A stretch of DNA of 64,000 nucleotides from Microvirga sp. VF16 (lineage in GTDB: Bacteria; Pseudomonadota; Alphaproteobacteria; Rhizobiales; Beijerinckiaceae), in NCBI RefSeq assembly GCF_016864375.1, contig NZ_CP069359.1, forward strand, positions 310,001-374,000, in the 5' to 3' direction. Under the pieces are notes generated by a model, which was given only the letters and a program-made list of their open reading frames with translations, ran no database searches and had not been told where the DNA came from. The position numbers were made by a program, and so were the translations under genes. Below, piece by piece: positions 50,809 to 59,532 of this stretch (position 1 is its first letter; the number at the start of each line of letters is the position of its first letter).

Positions 50809-51726
50809 CTAAAGCCCAAGCATCCGCGCCGCGTTCGACGACACCATCTTGCGGATCTGCTTGTCGTCGTAGCCGAGATCGATGCAAAGCCTGATGCCCC
50901 TGCGCAATCCCTCGAGTGGGGTGATCGTCCCAGTCTGGCCCAGATCCGAACACAGCACGGTCTGATCGACGCCGGCCGCGTCGATGTGCTTACGCAGGTC
51001 CTCGGCCGAGCATGTCTTGAATTTCGACCCCTCCACGAACATGCAGAGCGAGTGCTCGACAAAGGCGCCCATCGTGGCCATCCCCTTTACGTCATTCATG
51101 GAGGCGTCGACGATATCTTCAGGGTGGGTCAGCACGAACTTGGTCACGCCACGCCGCCTGGCCTCCTCAAAGACCAGCCACGTTTCGCTCACGTGAAGAT
51201 GGCCGCTCGCCAGCACCATGTCATTCTTGGCAACGACATCCAGCACTTCCTTGACGTCATCCCGCACGGTCCCGGTGTTGTCGAGAACCGGGATGCCCAC
51301 GGCCGGCCGCATTTTCTGGGTGGAGGCCGGGTGAACCCAATTCGACGTCTTTTCCCAGCGCAGGTGGTTCTCCGCCGCCAGGGTCGGCATCCACACGACC
51401 TTGCCACCCATCGCTGCTGTGTGCTCGACGGCGTAGGGGTTGAATCCTCCCACCACATTGTTCAGCACGATGCTGGGTAAAATCTTCGTACGCAGTTCAG
51501 GATGGTGCTTGGTGATGAGGGCAGCCGTCATGACGCCACTGTAATCATGATCCTTTGTCACGACGGCTGCGACGCCTGCGGCGGAGTACTGCTCGAGCAG
51601 CTCCAGGTGGTCGACGCCGCGGGGCGCAATCGACGGGCCACTGTGAACGTGCGGGTCGATCGCTCCCTGCAAGAGGTCGGCGATACGCTCGTCAATCGAC
51701 TTGGTCATGATGATACCTTGCGTCAT
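50809..51726 (-). CDS. DUF6282-type metal-dependent hydrolase
   Basis: A 305-residue protein with an amidohydrolase-like start (DPHVHSGPS), a Lys/His pair in VVTKDHDYSG, ASGHLHVSET and LTHPEDIVDAS. These are possible metal ligands of a TIM barrel. I recognise it as DUF6282, which has no defined substrate. The ATG at 51726 has AAGGAG; 51708 is an alternative. It is the last gene of a minus-strand set with a cupin and an aldolase. Confidence 0.75.
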   Translation of the reverse strand: MTQGIIMTKSIDERIADLLQGAIDPHVHSGPSIAPRGVDHLELLEQYSAAGVAAVVTKDHDYSGVMTAALITKHHPELRTKILPSIVLNNVVGGFNPYAVEHTAAMGGKVVWMPTLAAENHLRWEKTSNWVHPASTQKMRPAVGIPVLDNTGTVRDDVKEVLDVVAKNDMVLASGHLHVSETWLVFEEARRRGVTKFVLTHPEDIVDASMNDVKGMATMGAFVEHSLCMFVEGSKFKTCSAEDLRKHIDAAGVDQTVLCSDLGQTGTITPLEGLRRGIRLCIDLGYDDKQIRKMVSSNAARMLGL

Positions 51727-51783
51727 GGCTTTTCGGCTCCTTGATTGTGCGCCTTTCCGGGCTTCCGTCGAAGGCCGCTGGCG

Positions 51784-52704
51784 TTACGCGGCCGAGGCTG
51801 ACGGGGTCGGCATCGGGTAGTCGTCGGCGTTCAGCACCCAGCCGGGCTTGGCGGAAAAGTCGAGCCGCGGCGGAGAGAAGATGTCGACCAACTGGTTGAT
51901 CCCCGCGTCCATGCCGCGCGACGTGTGGATCGCCGGGGGCGGGATCACCGTCAGCGACGGCGAGGCGAGGATGGCATGCTCGTCCTCCCGCCATTGGTTC
52001 ATGTTGGGGGTCCAGGGCCAGCGCAGGTGGTGGGTGAAGGTGCCTTGCAGCGCCAGCGAGCCCTGCTCGAAGTCGTCGTGGTGATGCGGGGACAACTTTG
52101 TCACGTCGCGCGGGCCCTGCTGCGGATCCAGCACGTTCACCATCAGCGTGGTGCAGCGGAAGATGCGACCGAAGCGGCCGGGCTCAGCCGGCACGTCCAG
52201 GCTGTAGGAGCGGATGCGATAGCCGTCAGGTGGCGCGGGCCACGCCTCGAAGGGCGGGATGTTGGCCCGCGGGTTGAGGTACGACGCCGCATTGGCGCAT
52301 TTGGCCACAAGATCCGGCGAGCGTGTGGTGAACAGGCGCACGATCTCGCCACCTTGCGGCATAATGATCCGGCTTTCGCCTGGTGGCACGATGATCAGGG
52401 AATGACCGTTCACCGTCCTCGCCTCCGCGCCGGCGCTCACCTCGACCGTCGTTTCGGCGCGCGGGATCAGCGCCATGTATTCGTCAGGCTGGCTCGGGCG
52501 GCCGAGCACGGCACCCGGTTGGGCCAGGGTGTAGGCGACGATGAAGTTCTGGCCGCGCAGATACCAGGTCCGTTCCTGCGGCGTGCTCTCCTGCGGCGCC
52601 TCGTCATAGAACCTGCCATAGTCCGCCGCCGCGAATTCTCCCGGCAGCGCAATCGGCGGGGACGATGAACTGAGGCTGGCGCGTGGATCGGTTGGATCAA
52701 ACAT
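51784..52704 (-). CDS. Cupin-like protein of the aldolase cluster
   Basis: A 306-residue protein with a double-barrel look. The second half has HHHDDFEQGSLALQGTFTHH (a metal-binding cupin motif), and later PPAIHTSRGMDAG. The first half has VNGHSLIIVPPGESRIIMP. It is probably a metal-dependent isomerase or dioxygenase on a sugar acid or keto acid, but the reaction is not known. It lies between the aldolase and the DUF6282 gene with gaps of 57-60 bases. Confidence 0.65.
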   Translation of the reverse strand: MFDPTDPRASLSSSSPPIALPGEFAAADYGRFYDEAPQESTPQERTWYLRGQNFIVAYTLAQPGAVLGRPSQPDEYMALIPRAETTVEVSAGAEARTVNGHSLIIVPPGESRIIMPQGGEIVRLFTTRSPDLVAKCANAASYLNPRANIPPFEAWPAPPDGYRIRSYSLDVPAEPGRFGRIFRCTTLMVNVLDPQQGPRDVTKLSPHHHDDFEQGSLALQGTFTHHLRWPWTPNMNQWREDEHAILASPSLTVIPPPAIHTSRGMDAGINQLVDIFSPPRLDFSAKPGWVLNADDYPMPTPSASAA

Positions 52705-52763
52705 GTCGCTTTCTCCGTGTGTGGTGGCTCGCCGTGCCGGCGAGTGCCTTGTCCTGGTTCAGC

Positions 52764-53558
52764 TCAGGCCGCCAGGACCGCAAAATCGGTCAGCGCCTTG
52801 GCCGCCGCCTGACGCAGGAAACCCTGGTCGGAGGCGACGATGAAGGCGGTCACGCCCAGCGCCTGCAACGCAGCGGCGTCGGCGGTGCTGCCCGCCATGG
52901 CACAGATCGGCTTCCTCGCGGCCCGGGCCGCCTGGGTCACCCGTTCGATCGCCGCGCGCACCGCCGGCGCATCCATCGCATCGGCACCGAGGGCGACTGT
53001 CAGGTCGCCGCGTCCAAGAAAAATCCCATCGATCCCCTCGACGGCCACGATCGCGTCGATGCAGTCGAGGGCTTCCGGGTCTTCGATCATGGCAATGACT
53101 GTCGTCGCGGCGTCGGCGGCGTCGACATGGGGCCACATCGACAGGGCGCCGTAGCCTCCGGCGCGCGGCGAGTTGGAGAAACCGCGGCGGCCGCCGCGGT
53201 AACGGCATGCCTCCGCGATGTCTTTCGCCTTAGCCGGCGAGGAGACGTGGGGGACCAGCACTCCCGCTGCGCCGCTGTCCAACGCCGAGAGGATGTTGGC
53301 GGCCGTCGGCTGCGCCACGCGGACAAGCCCGGCGGTGCCCGCGGCACGGGCCGCCAGCAGTCCGACATCAATGGCGCTGCGGTCGAACGGGGCGTGCTCT
53401 TCGTCGATCACGACGAAGTCGAACCCGACGCCGCCGAGGATCTCGATCGAATGACAAGTGGGGGTCTTGATGAAAGTCCCGATCAGGTGCTCGCTGCCAA
53501 GCAGGCGGCGACGGAACGTGTCAGAGGCAGATATGGCCGGCGTCATCGGCTGTCTCAT
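52764..53558 (-). CDS. HpcH/HpaI family aldolase
   Basis: A 264-residue class II pyruvate-type aldolase. Motifs are FDFVVIDEEHAPFDRS (metal-site Glu), GLVRVAQ, DSGAAGVLVPHVSS, MIEDPEAL and GIFLGRGDLTVALG. It would split a 2-keto-hydroxy acid to pyruvate or a related keto acid plus an aldehyde. It is the first gene of the minus-strand set, divergent from the IclR gene, with a palindromic operator between them. Confidence 0.87.
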   Translation of the reverse strand: MRQPMTPAISASDTFRRRLLGSEHLIGTFIKTPTCHSIEILGGVGFDFVVIDEEHAPFDRSAIDVGLLAARAAGTAGLVRVAQPTAANILSALDSGAAGVLVPHVSSPAKAKDIAEACRYRGGRRGFSNSPRAGGYGALSMWPHVDAADAATTVIAMIEDPEALDCIDAIVAVEGIDGIFLGRGDLTVALGADAMDAPAVRAAIERVTQAARAARKPICAMAGSTADAAALQALGVTAFIVASDQGFLRQAAAKALTDFAVLAA

Positions 53559-53567
53559 CCCATTGTT

Positions 53568-53584
53568 GTTTCGTTAAACGAAAC
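53568..53584. promoter_or_regulatory. IclR-type operator
   Basis: GTTTCGTT-A-AACGAAAC has perfect 8-bp arms around one central base. It lies ten bases from the aldolase start and 125 bases upstream of the divergent IclR gene. A 17-base variant matching at 13 positions lies at 56429-56445, upstream of the transporter gene. Confidence 0.6.
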
Positions 53585-53708
53585 GCCGTATTGAATACCG
53601 CAACAAATAGATTTAATATCGCCGGGAGTCAAGCCTTTCGTGCTTGACATCGGTCTCGTATCGGGTCCGCCCGTATGAACGTCGTGTTGAACAGAATGGA
53701 GATCGAAG

Positions 53709-54497
53709 ATGCCGCGTATCAGCGGAGAGGCTACCGGAGACGGCGTGCAGGCGGTCGTGCTGGCGTTGCGGATCCTTGAATATCTGGCGGAGCAGGGCAA
53801 AGCGGTCGGCGTGACCGCATTGGCGCAGGCGCTGGGAACGACCAAGAGCCGCATCTACCGGCATCTGCGCACGCTGGTGCAGGAAGGTTACATCCAGCAA
53901 TCGGCCGACACGGACCGCTATCGGGTGGGACCGCGGCTGTTGACCTTGGGGGTCTCGGTTGCTGAGAACTTCGATCTGACCAAGGCTGCCCAAGGCATCC
54001 TTCGCGAGTTGCGCGACACTCTGGGGATTTCCTGCGTCGTCTCGCAGGTGGAAGCGGCGGGCGTCAGGGTGCTGGCCACCATCCCCGGCAAATCGGCTTT
54101 CGAAATTGGCGTCAAGCCGGGGTCGCTGCTGCATTTCCACAGCTCCGCTCAAGGCAAGATCGCGCTTGCCTTTGGCAGCGACCAGTTGCGTGCCGCGGCC
54201 ATCGGGCCGAATCTGGAAATGATGACGCCGGACACTGTGGTCGATCCGGAGGTGTTGCAGAGGGAAATCCAGCAGGTGCGGGCCCAGGGCTGGGCCGTTG
54301 CCCCGAACCAGGCCGTGACTGGCTTGAACGCGTTGGCGGCACCAGTCTTTGATGCGTCGGGAGATCTGATCGGCACAATCAGCGTCGTCGACTCGATCCA
54401 GTTCGTCCCTGAGCACCCCTCGGACGAGCAGATCCGCCGCATCGTTGCCGCCGGACAAGCCATCTCGCATGCGCTTGGCTATTCCGTTCACCGCTGA
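53709..54497 (+). CDS. IclR-family transcriptional regulator
   Basis: A 262-residue regulator with an N-terminal winged HTH (VGVTALAQALGTTKSRIYRHLRTL, cut by the turn at GTT). A GAF-like effector domain follows, with LLHFHSSAQGKIALAF and LNALAAPVFDASGDLIGTISVVDS. It is divergent from the aldolase gene and near the MFS gene. The matching palindromes suggest it represses both. The effector is probably the pathway substrate, which is unknown. Confidence 0.88.
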   Translation: MPRISGEATGDGVQAVVLALRILEYLAEQGKAVGVTALAQALGTTKSRIYRHLRTLVQEGYIQQSADTDRYRVGPRLLTLGVSVAENFDLTKAAQGILRELRDTLGISCVVSQVEAAGVRVLATIPGKSAFEIGVKPGSLLHFHSSAQGKIALAFGSDQLRAAAIGPNLEMMTPDTVVDPEVLQREIQQVRAQGWAVAPNQAVTGLNALAAPVFDASGDLIGTISVVDSIQFVPEHPSDEQIRRIVAAGQAISHALGYSVHR

Positions 54498-54539
54498 CGC
54501 GACGCCAAGCCCGAACTGCACCGGCGCATGCGGCACGGA

Positions 54540-54875
54540 TCACGTGACCGCGATCAGGGCATGCGCCAAGACCACGACGGCGACGGCCAGGGCGGCCCAT
54601 CCCATCCACTCCGGCCAGGCCAGGGGCTGTTCGGGATGCGGCCGGGGATAGTTGTCCGGGATGGCTCCATAATTCGCAAGCTGGGCGAACCGCAGGTCGT
54701 CGAGCACGGGGAGGTTGCCGCGCGTCGCCAGGCTGCCCGCCCTGTCCGGCCGGCCGGGGGGCATGAAAAGCAAGGGCGGCTGTCCAGTGGCCCTCAGGCT
54801 TTTCGACCTGCCGCCACCCGGCCAGGCGCGGCAGGAATGGCCGTAGGGAGGATGGGTGGTTGTTGCTCTTATCAT
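54540..54875 (-). CDS. Possible small membrane-anchored protein
   Basis: A minus-strand frame of 111 codons from ATG 54875. The second half looks protein-like: DDLRFAQLANYGAIPDNYP, then one membrane helix (WMGWAALAVAVVVLAHALIAV). The first half is Arg/Pro-rich and may not be translated. It lies 65 bases downstream of the MFS gene on the same strand. No family is recognised. Confidence 0.38.
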   Translation of the reverse strand: MIRATTTHPPYGHSCRAWPGGGRSKSLRATGQPPLLFMPPGRPDRAGSLATRGNLPVLDDLRFAQLANYGAIPDNYPRPHPEQPLAWPEWMGWAALAVAVVVLAHALIAVT

Positions 54876-54940
54876 GGCTGAGGCTCTCAAATGAGGCAGC
54901 CAGCCGGAGGAGTCCGGCTGGCGCGATCGTTTGGGATGGT

Positions 54941-56278
54941 TCAGGCGGCGGCCACCGGCGCGGCCACAACGGTGGGACTGCGCAATGTGGGCAGGAGCAG
55001 CATCAGGACCGCGCCGACGAGCATGGCTGCGGCCATGGTGTAGAGCCCGTACTCGAGGTGACCGGTGGCCTGCTTGACCAAGCCCAGCGTGATCGGCGCG
55101 ATGTAGCCGCCGAAGTTACCGACGGTCGCCATCAGGGCGATGCCGGCGGCGGCGGCGGCACCGGTAAGGATTATCCCCGGCAGCGCCCACATGACGGCCA
55201 ACCCGGCCAGCGCCCCTGTCATGGCAAGCGACAGGCCGAGCAATGAGATGATGGGCTGCTGCGCGAAGACGCCACTCAACACGAGCCCGATGGCCCCCAG
55301 CACCCCGCAAGCCGCCGTGTGCCACTTGCGCTCCCCGGTGCGATCCGAGTGCTTGCCGATGAGGATCATGCCGACACAGGCCACGGCATAGGGAACGGCG
55401 GTGACAATGCCGTTCATCAGGAAGTCTTGGACACCGAGATCCCTGATGATCTGCGGCATCCAGAAGGACACGCCGTAGACGCCGGAGAGCAGCGCGAAGT
55501 TGGCGAACGCCAAGAGCCAGACGTTCACGTCTTTGATGGCATGACTGAACTTGTGCCCGACGCCGGCGGCAAGCTTGCGCTGGTTCTCCTCTTCCAGCTC
55601 GCCGACCACGAGCGCCTTTTCGCCCGCCGTCAGCCACTTCGCTTGAGCCGGACCGTCATCGAGATAGAGATAGCTCACGACTCCGAAGATGATCGCCGGC
55701 GTCCCTTCGAGCAGGAACAGCCACTGCCAACCGTGTAGGCCATAGAGGCCGGCGAACGTATTCATGATCCAGCCGGACAGCGGGCCGCCGATGATCCCGG
55801 ACAGCGCAATGCCGAGGAAGAAGATGGCGCAGATCTGGGAACGCAATCGCGCCGGATACCAGTAGGTCAGATAGAGAATGATGCCGGGATAGAAGCCAGC
55901 CTCCGCGATGCCAAGCAGGAAGCGCATGCCATAGAACTGCCACGGCGTTTGGACGAACAGCATCGCGGTCGAGATGATGCCCCAGACCACCATGATGCGG
56001 GCGATCCAGAATTTTGCGCCGAAGCGCTGCAACAGCAGGTTGCTCGGAATCTCGCACAAGCAATAGCCGAGGAAGAAGATGCCAGCCCCAATCCCATAAG
56101 CGGCTTCGCTCAACCCGATATCAGCCGACATTTGCAATTTGGCAAAGCCGACATTGACGCGATCGAGGAAGGATATGATGTACAAAAGAAGCAAAAACGG
56201 CATCAGCCGCCAGGCGATCTTGTTGTAGACGCGCCATTGTTCTTTGTTATCGAAGTTACTGAGCGAGAGAAAACTCAT
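54941..56278 (-). CDS. MFS transporter, anion:cation symporter type
   Basis: A 445-residue protein with 12 membrane segments. The ACS-family opening is LPFLLLLYIISFLDRVNVGFAK-like (MPFLLLLYIISFLDRVNVGF), followed by GIFFLGYCLCEIPSNLLL and FLLGIAEAGFYPGIILYLTYWYP. This family imports organic acids such as tartrate, galactarate and phthalate with protons. The ATG at 56278 follows GGAGG. Its upstream region carries an IclR-like site, tying it to the aldolase cluster. Confidence 0.88.
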   Translation of the reverse strand: MSFLSLSNFDNKEQWRVYNKIAWRLMPFLLLLYIISFLDRVNVGFAKLQMSADIGLSEAAYGIGAGIFFLGYCLCEIPSNLLLQRFGAKFWIARIMVVWGIISTAMLFVQTPWQFYGMRFLLGIAEAGFYPGIILYLTYWYPARLRSQICAIFFLGIALSGIIGGPLSGWIMNTFAGLYGLHGWQWLFLLEGTPAIIFGVVSYLYLDDGPAQAKWLTAGEKALVVGELEEENQRKLAAGVGHKFSHAIKDVNVWLLAFANFALLSGVYGVSFWMPQIIRDLGVQDFLMNGIVTAVPYAVACVGMILIGKHSDRTGERKWHTAACGVLGAIGLVLSGVFAQQPIISLLGLSLAMTGALAGLAVMWALPGIILTGAAAAAGIALMATVGNFGGYIAPITLGLVKQATGHLEYGLYTMAAAMLVGAVLMLLLPTLRSPTVVAAPVAAA

Positions 56279-57128
56279 GAATTCCTCCAATTTAACTAGG
56301 GCATACTGAATTACGATTGTTGCACTTCGAACACTGCCAATCTGTGATCTTCGACTGGCGAGAGCGCTCCTTTGAGTGCCTTTGACGCCCCTTGCCTGAC
56401 CGCCGCGCGTCTCAGGTCGGCCCCGGATGTTTCGTCTAACAGAACATCGTCTTGTTATCCGAAACATTAATTTTGATTAATGTGCTTGTCAAGCGGGGAC
56501 GGTTGCATGTCGGATCGATTGGTTTGGCAGAGGGGAACGGCCGCCAGGACGGCAGGCCTAGACCTGACGTGGAGGATGACATCACATGCGATCGTCGGGG
56601 TGGCCCTCGCGTTTACGAAAGGTGAACTGCCACCGGACGCCATTGACGGGACGATCGTGGGTCTCCTCTGCATGACAGGGATTGGAGCCTCCGATGCTGT
56701 TGAACTGACGGCCCGTCCACGCCCTGAACTGGGTCCGGAAACCGCCACATCCAAAGGAGCAATCCTCTGACGAGGGAGTGCTGATCTCGAGAAGCAGAGG
56801 CGAGAAATCAGCAAAAAGGTCCGGAGCGAGGCATGCGTCGCCTGCAAGCTTGCATTCGCGGGCAACGGGGCTATCTTGAAGGTGTCATGATCATGCTCGT
56901 GAAGAATCTCCGCCTCTTGGTGCACGGGGGCTGCCTCAAAGCAGGCGGGTAAGCCCGAGATCCGGCTGGACCGCTTAGGTCGCCGGGGCTCGGGGACATG
57001 AAGTCTTTCTCCATCCATCGTCGAACCGTCGCATGCGCTACCTGGCGCATATCGGTCGGTCGCGTCCGTTCATCCTGCGGGAGTGCGTCTGAGCCTCGTG
57101 CAGAATGACTGTTCCTGAGGAGATATTC
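56279..57128. other. Long intergenic region with operator-like sites
   Basis: This 850-base stretch has no convincing gene. Near its left end, GTTTCGTCTAACAGAAC (56429-56445) and GTTATCCGAAAC (56454-56465) resemble the IclR operator at 53568. A plus-strand frame at 56480-56770 (96 codons) and an overlapping minus frame are of low quality. The right end leads into the Rnk pair. Confidence 0.45.
56429..56465 (-). promoter_or_regulatory. Second IclR-like site upstream of MFS gene
   Basis: A 17-base sequence starting GTTTCGT and ending GAAC matches 13 of 17 positions of the 53568 operator. GTTATCCGAAAC follows nine bases later. The site is about 150 bases upstream of the transporter ATG. Confidence 0.4.
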
Positions 57129-57578
57129 ATGGACACGCAGCACGAGCTCCCCCCGATCACCCTCGCGACCAACGACTATAACCGTCTGCTGTTCACCGTG
57201 ATGATGCGGCAGAAGCATGATCCCCAAACACCTGACTTCCTGCTCGCCGAACTGCGTCGGGCAGAAGTTTGTCATCCGGCGGTGCTGCCGGAGGACGTCG
57301 TCTCCACGAACTGTCGCGTGATCTATCGCATCGACGACGATCCGAAATCGCGGGCGCACCTGCTCGTTCATCCCGAAGATCTGATCTGGACCGGCGCCGA
57401 GATCTCTGTGACGACACCACTGGGAACGGCGCTCCTCGGCCTGCGGATCGGCGATCGCATGTCGTTCGTTGAGAAAGAGGGACAGGTCCATGAGGTGTTC
57501 GTGGAAGGCATCGGCCTCCGGTTTCTGGACGATGGGCGGATGGTAACCCGCATCCCTGGTGGTATCACTTGGGCTTGA
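57129..57578 (+). CDS. Rnk-like regulator, long type
   Basis: A 149-residue protein with LPPITLATNDYNRL, FLLAELRRAEVCHP, VVSTNCRVIYRIDDD and LIWTGAEISVTTPLGTALLGLRIGDRM. It is the closest relative here of the gene at 12603-13157 but lacks that gene's acidic tail. The ATG at 57129 has GAGGAG. The short-type gene follows after 14 bases, repeating the long-then-short order of the first pair. Confidence 0.84.
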   Translation: MDTQHELPPITLATNDYNRLLFTVMMRQKHDPQTPDFLLAELRRAEVCHPAVLPEDVVSTNCRVIYRIDDDPKSRAHLLVHPEDLIWTGAEISVTTPLGTALLGLRIGDRMSFVEKEGQVHEVFVEGIGLRFLDDGRMVTRIPGGITWA

Positions 57579-57592
57579 GGCAAGCAGAAGAC

Positions 57593-58033
57593 ATGATCAT
57601 CAAGCAAGACATCCGTCCGCCCGTAACGATCTCGACGAGCGACTATGACCGGCTCGCGTTTCTCGCATCCTTCGGCCTGACCAGTCATCACGACCGCCCT
57701 GCGGCAACGATGCTTGCCGACGAGTTGATCCGTGCGACGGTCCTGACACCTCGCGCCATTCCGCCGTCCGTGGCCACGATGCACTCGCGTCTGGAGTTCC
57801 GCGATGACGTCACCTGGAATGTCCGGTGTGCCGCGCTGGTTTATCCCGATGAGGATGACGGGGAAGCCGATTGCGTCTCCGTGCTGTCGCCGGAAGGCGC
57901 GGCGCTGATCGGCCTCAGCGAGAGGCAATCGATCACGTGGCGGACGGAGAAGGAGTGGCGCAGCCTGACCCTACTCCGCGTCCTGTATCAGCCGCATGGA
58001 CGCTTCGTCGAGCCATGGAGGGAACTGTCATGA
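57593..58033 (+). CDS. Rnk-like regulator, short type
   Basis: A 146-residue protein with VTISTSDYDRLAFLASFG, MLADELIRATVL, LVYPDEDDGEADCVSVLSPEGAALIGLSERQSI. It is close in sequence to the short-type gene at 12116. The ATG at 57593 has no strong ribosome site, which suggests coupling to the preceding gene. Its stop overlaps the next small ORF by ATGA. Confidence 0.83.
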   Translation: MIIKQDIRPPVTISTSDYDRLAFLASFGLTSHHDRPAATMLADELIRATVLTPRAIPPSVATMHSRLEFRDDVTWNVRCAALVYPDEDDGEADCVSVLSPEGAALIGLSERQSITWRTEKEWRSLTLLRVLYQPHGRFVEPWRELS

Positions 58034-58179
58034 CGCCCCTTCAAGCAAAATCACCAAAACCGTCCCGTGCGTCCGATGAACTCCAATCCTTGCCGTTGAT
58101 GTGCGGGCAGGCAGGAGGCGGATGCCTGCCGGACTGCGGTCCTGGGTCTGCCGGATCATGGATGGAGGACCTGAGATGA
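58030..58179 (+). CDS. Small Cys-containing protein, 49 aa
   Basis: ATG 58030 overlaps the stop of the Rnk-like gene (ATGA), and its own TGA overlaps the next ATG. The peptide has PLMCGQAGGGCLPDCGPG, with three Cys and many Gly. The chain of overlaps supports translation. Function unknown. Confidence 0.45.
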   Translation: MTPLQAKSPKPSRASDELQSLPLMCGQAGGGCLPDCGPGSAGSWMEDLR

Positions 58180-58292
58180 TGAGCCAGGTACTTTCTTCCC
58201 TCGTGCTTATCCTGGCCTGTTTGCTGGTCTATCAAGTGGCCATTCGTTCAGGAACCCCACGGCACCCTGGCGATCGCAATACTCGGGAATGA
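58176..58292 (+). CDS. Small single-span membrane peptide, 38 aa
   Basis: Starts at ATG 58176 or 58179 with GGAGG upstream. One membrane helix (VLSSLVLILACLLVYQVAI) is followed by a short positive tail. It is the last ORF of the plus-strand Rnk group and converges on hemD. Function unknown. Confidence 0.5.
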   Translation: MMSQVLSSLVLILACLLVYQVAIRSGTPRHPGDRNTRE

Positions 58293-58345
58293 ACGATCGA
58301 GCGAGCCGACATCAGACCGGGCCGCTTCAGGACCACGGTGGCGTG

Positions 58346-59071
58346 TCAGGCATCCTCCGTACCCAGGCGCAGAATGGCCTTGAGGACAGCATCCCTGCTC
58401 GGGGATGTGGCGACGACCACCTGACGAAAACCCGCCGGCTGCAGCGCCTGCGCCACCTTGCGGCTGATCGCGACTGCCGTCATGCGGGCGCAGGCGTCCA
58501 CGAGACCGGATGCAATGATGAGGCTGCAGAACACCGCCGCCGTCCGAGCCGATAGAAACACGGCGGCATGGATGCGGCTTTGAGCGATCCCGTGCATCGC
58601 TCCCGGGCTGAGGCGTTCCACCGCAACCGCCCGGTAAACGACCACCCGGTCGACTGCGAACCCGGCTGGGGCAAGGCCGGTGCCGAGGTCGAGCGCGATG
58701 TCGCGGCCGCTGAGATGAAGCAGCCGCCCCGCCTGTGGATCGGCGTGACGCTGGATATGGGCGATGAGGCTCACAGCGGTTCCACCGGCAGCCTGCACAT
58801 TCGAGAATCCAGCGGCCTGGAGCGGCGCCGCCGTGGCCGGCCCGACGGCAAAGACGGGATAATCGCGACGGACACTCGGCACCCGAAGCAGTTCCCGCGA
58901 TGCATTGGCGGAGGTGACGAGGAGCGCCGCCCTGCCCGCGAGGACGCCGGGATCCCAAGGGACCGGGACGATCCTCAACAGCGGTTCGCCAAGCCACTCG
59001 ACGCCATGGGCTGAGAGAACCGCCCCGAGCTCCTCGGCTTGCCCCGCTGGGCGCGTGAGCAGAACCCGCAT
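58346..59071 (-). CDS. Uroporphyrinogen-III synthase family protein
   Basis: A 241-residue HemD-type protein with two Rossmann-like lobes: MRVLLTRPAGQAEELGAVL, YPVFAVGPATAAPLQAAGF, LHLSGRDIALDL and a final AGFRQVVVATSPSRDAVLKAI. HemD closes hydroxymethylbilane to uroporphyrinogen III. It is not with hemC here; instead its ATG touches the stop of an Rnk-like gene. It may be a second or specialised copy. Confidence 0.82.
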   Translation of the reverse strand: MRVLLTRPAGQAEELGAVLSAHGVEWLGEPLLRIVPVPWDPGVLAGRAALLVTSANASRELLRVPSVRRDYPVFAVGPATAAPLQAAGFSNVQAAGGTAVSLIAHIQRHADPQAGRLLHLSGRDIALDLGTGLAPAGFAVDRVVVYRAVAVERLSPGAMHGIAQSRIHAAVFLSARTAAVFCSLIIASGLVDACARMTAVAISRKVAQALQPAGFRQVVVATSPSRDAVLKAILRLGTEDA

Positions 59072-59532
59072 CAGGTCCACCTGTCGCCGGTGCCATCCGG
59101 GGGCGCGGTTCCAAGCGGCACGAAGGCGCCGGTCACCCGCGGCCCGACGGCTTCGACCTCGACACAGACATCCGGTGTTCCGGTTGAACCAATCAAGGGC
59201 ATCCGGTGGCCGGCACGCAGCCCGAGAAGGGATAAGCCGGCCGGGGTCAGGACCGACAGTTCGGCCGGCGGCCACATGCCGTCGTCCGGGTGGATCAGCA
59301 TGCGCTTGTCCGACGTGTCTTCACCGCCAATCCGGTATGTCACGAACGTATTCAGCGTCACGACATCGTCCGGGAGCTCATCCGCAGGGCATACGGTCGC
59401 CCGATGCAGTTCCTGCAGCAGCGGCGCAGCGAGCGGATGGCATTGCTCCGCCAATTCCCGTGCCGTCTGCATCAGGCGGCTATGGTCCCGGGCTGGCATC
59501 AGGATCGGGGGCAGCTTCAAAACGTCATTCAT
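59071..59532 (-). CDS. Rnk-like regulator, long type
   Basis: A 153-residue protein with LLQELHRATVCPADELPDDVVTLNTFVTYRIGG (in two parts around DELP) and MWPPAELSVLTPAGLSLLGLRAGHRM. It is the most diverged of the three long-type copies. It overlaps ridA upstream by eight bases and hemD downstream by one base, so the three genes form one operon. Confidence 0.82.
   Translation of the reverse strand: MNDVLKLPPILMPARDHSRLMQTARELAEQCHPLAAPLLQELHRATVCPADELPDDVVTLNTFVTYRIGGEDTSDKRMLIHPDDGMWPPAELSVLTPAGLSLLGLRAGHRMPLIGSTGTPDVCVEVEAVGPRVTGAFVPLGTAPPDGTGDRWT

Noticed and set aside
56480..56770. A 96-codon plus-strand ORF in the gap after the MFS gene
   Set aside because: No ribosome site, no recognised domain, and it overlaps an equally poor minus-strand frame and the operator-like region.
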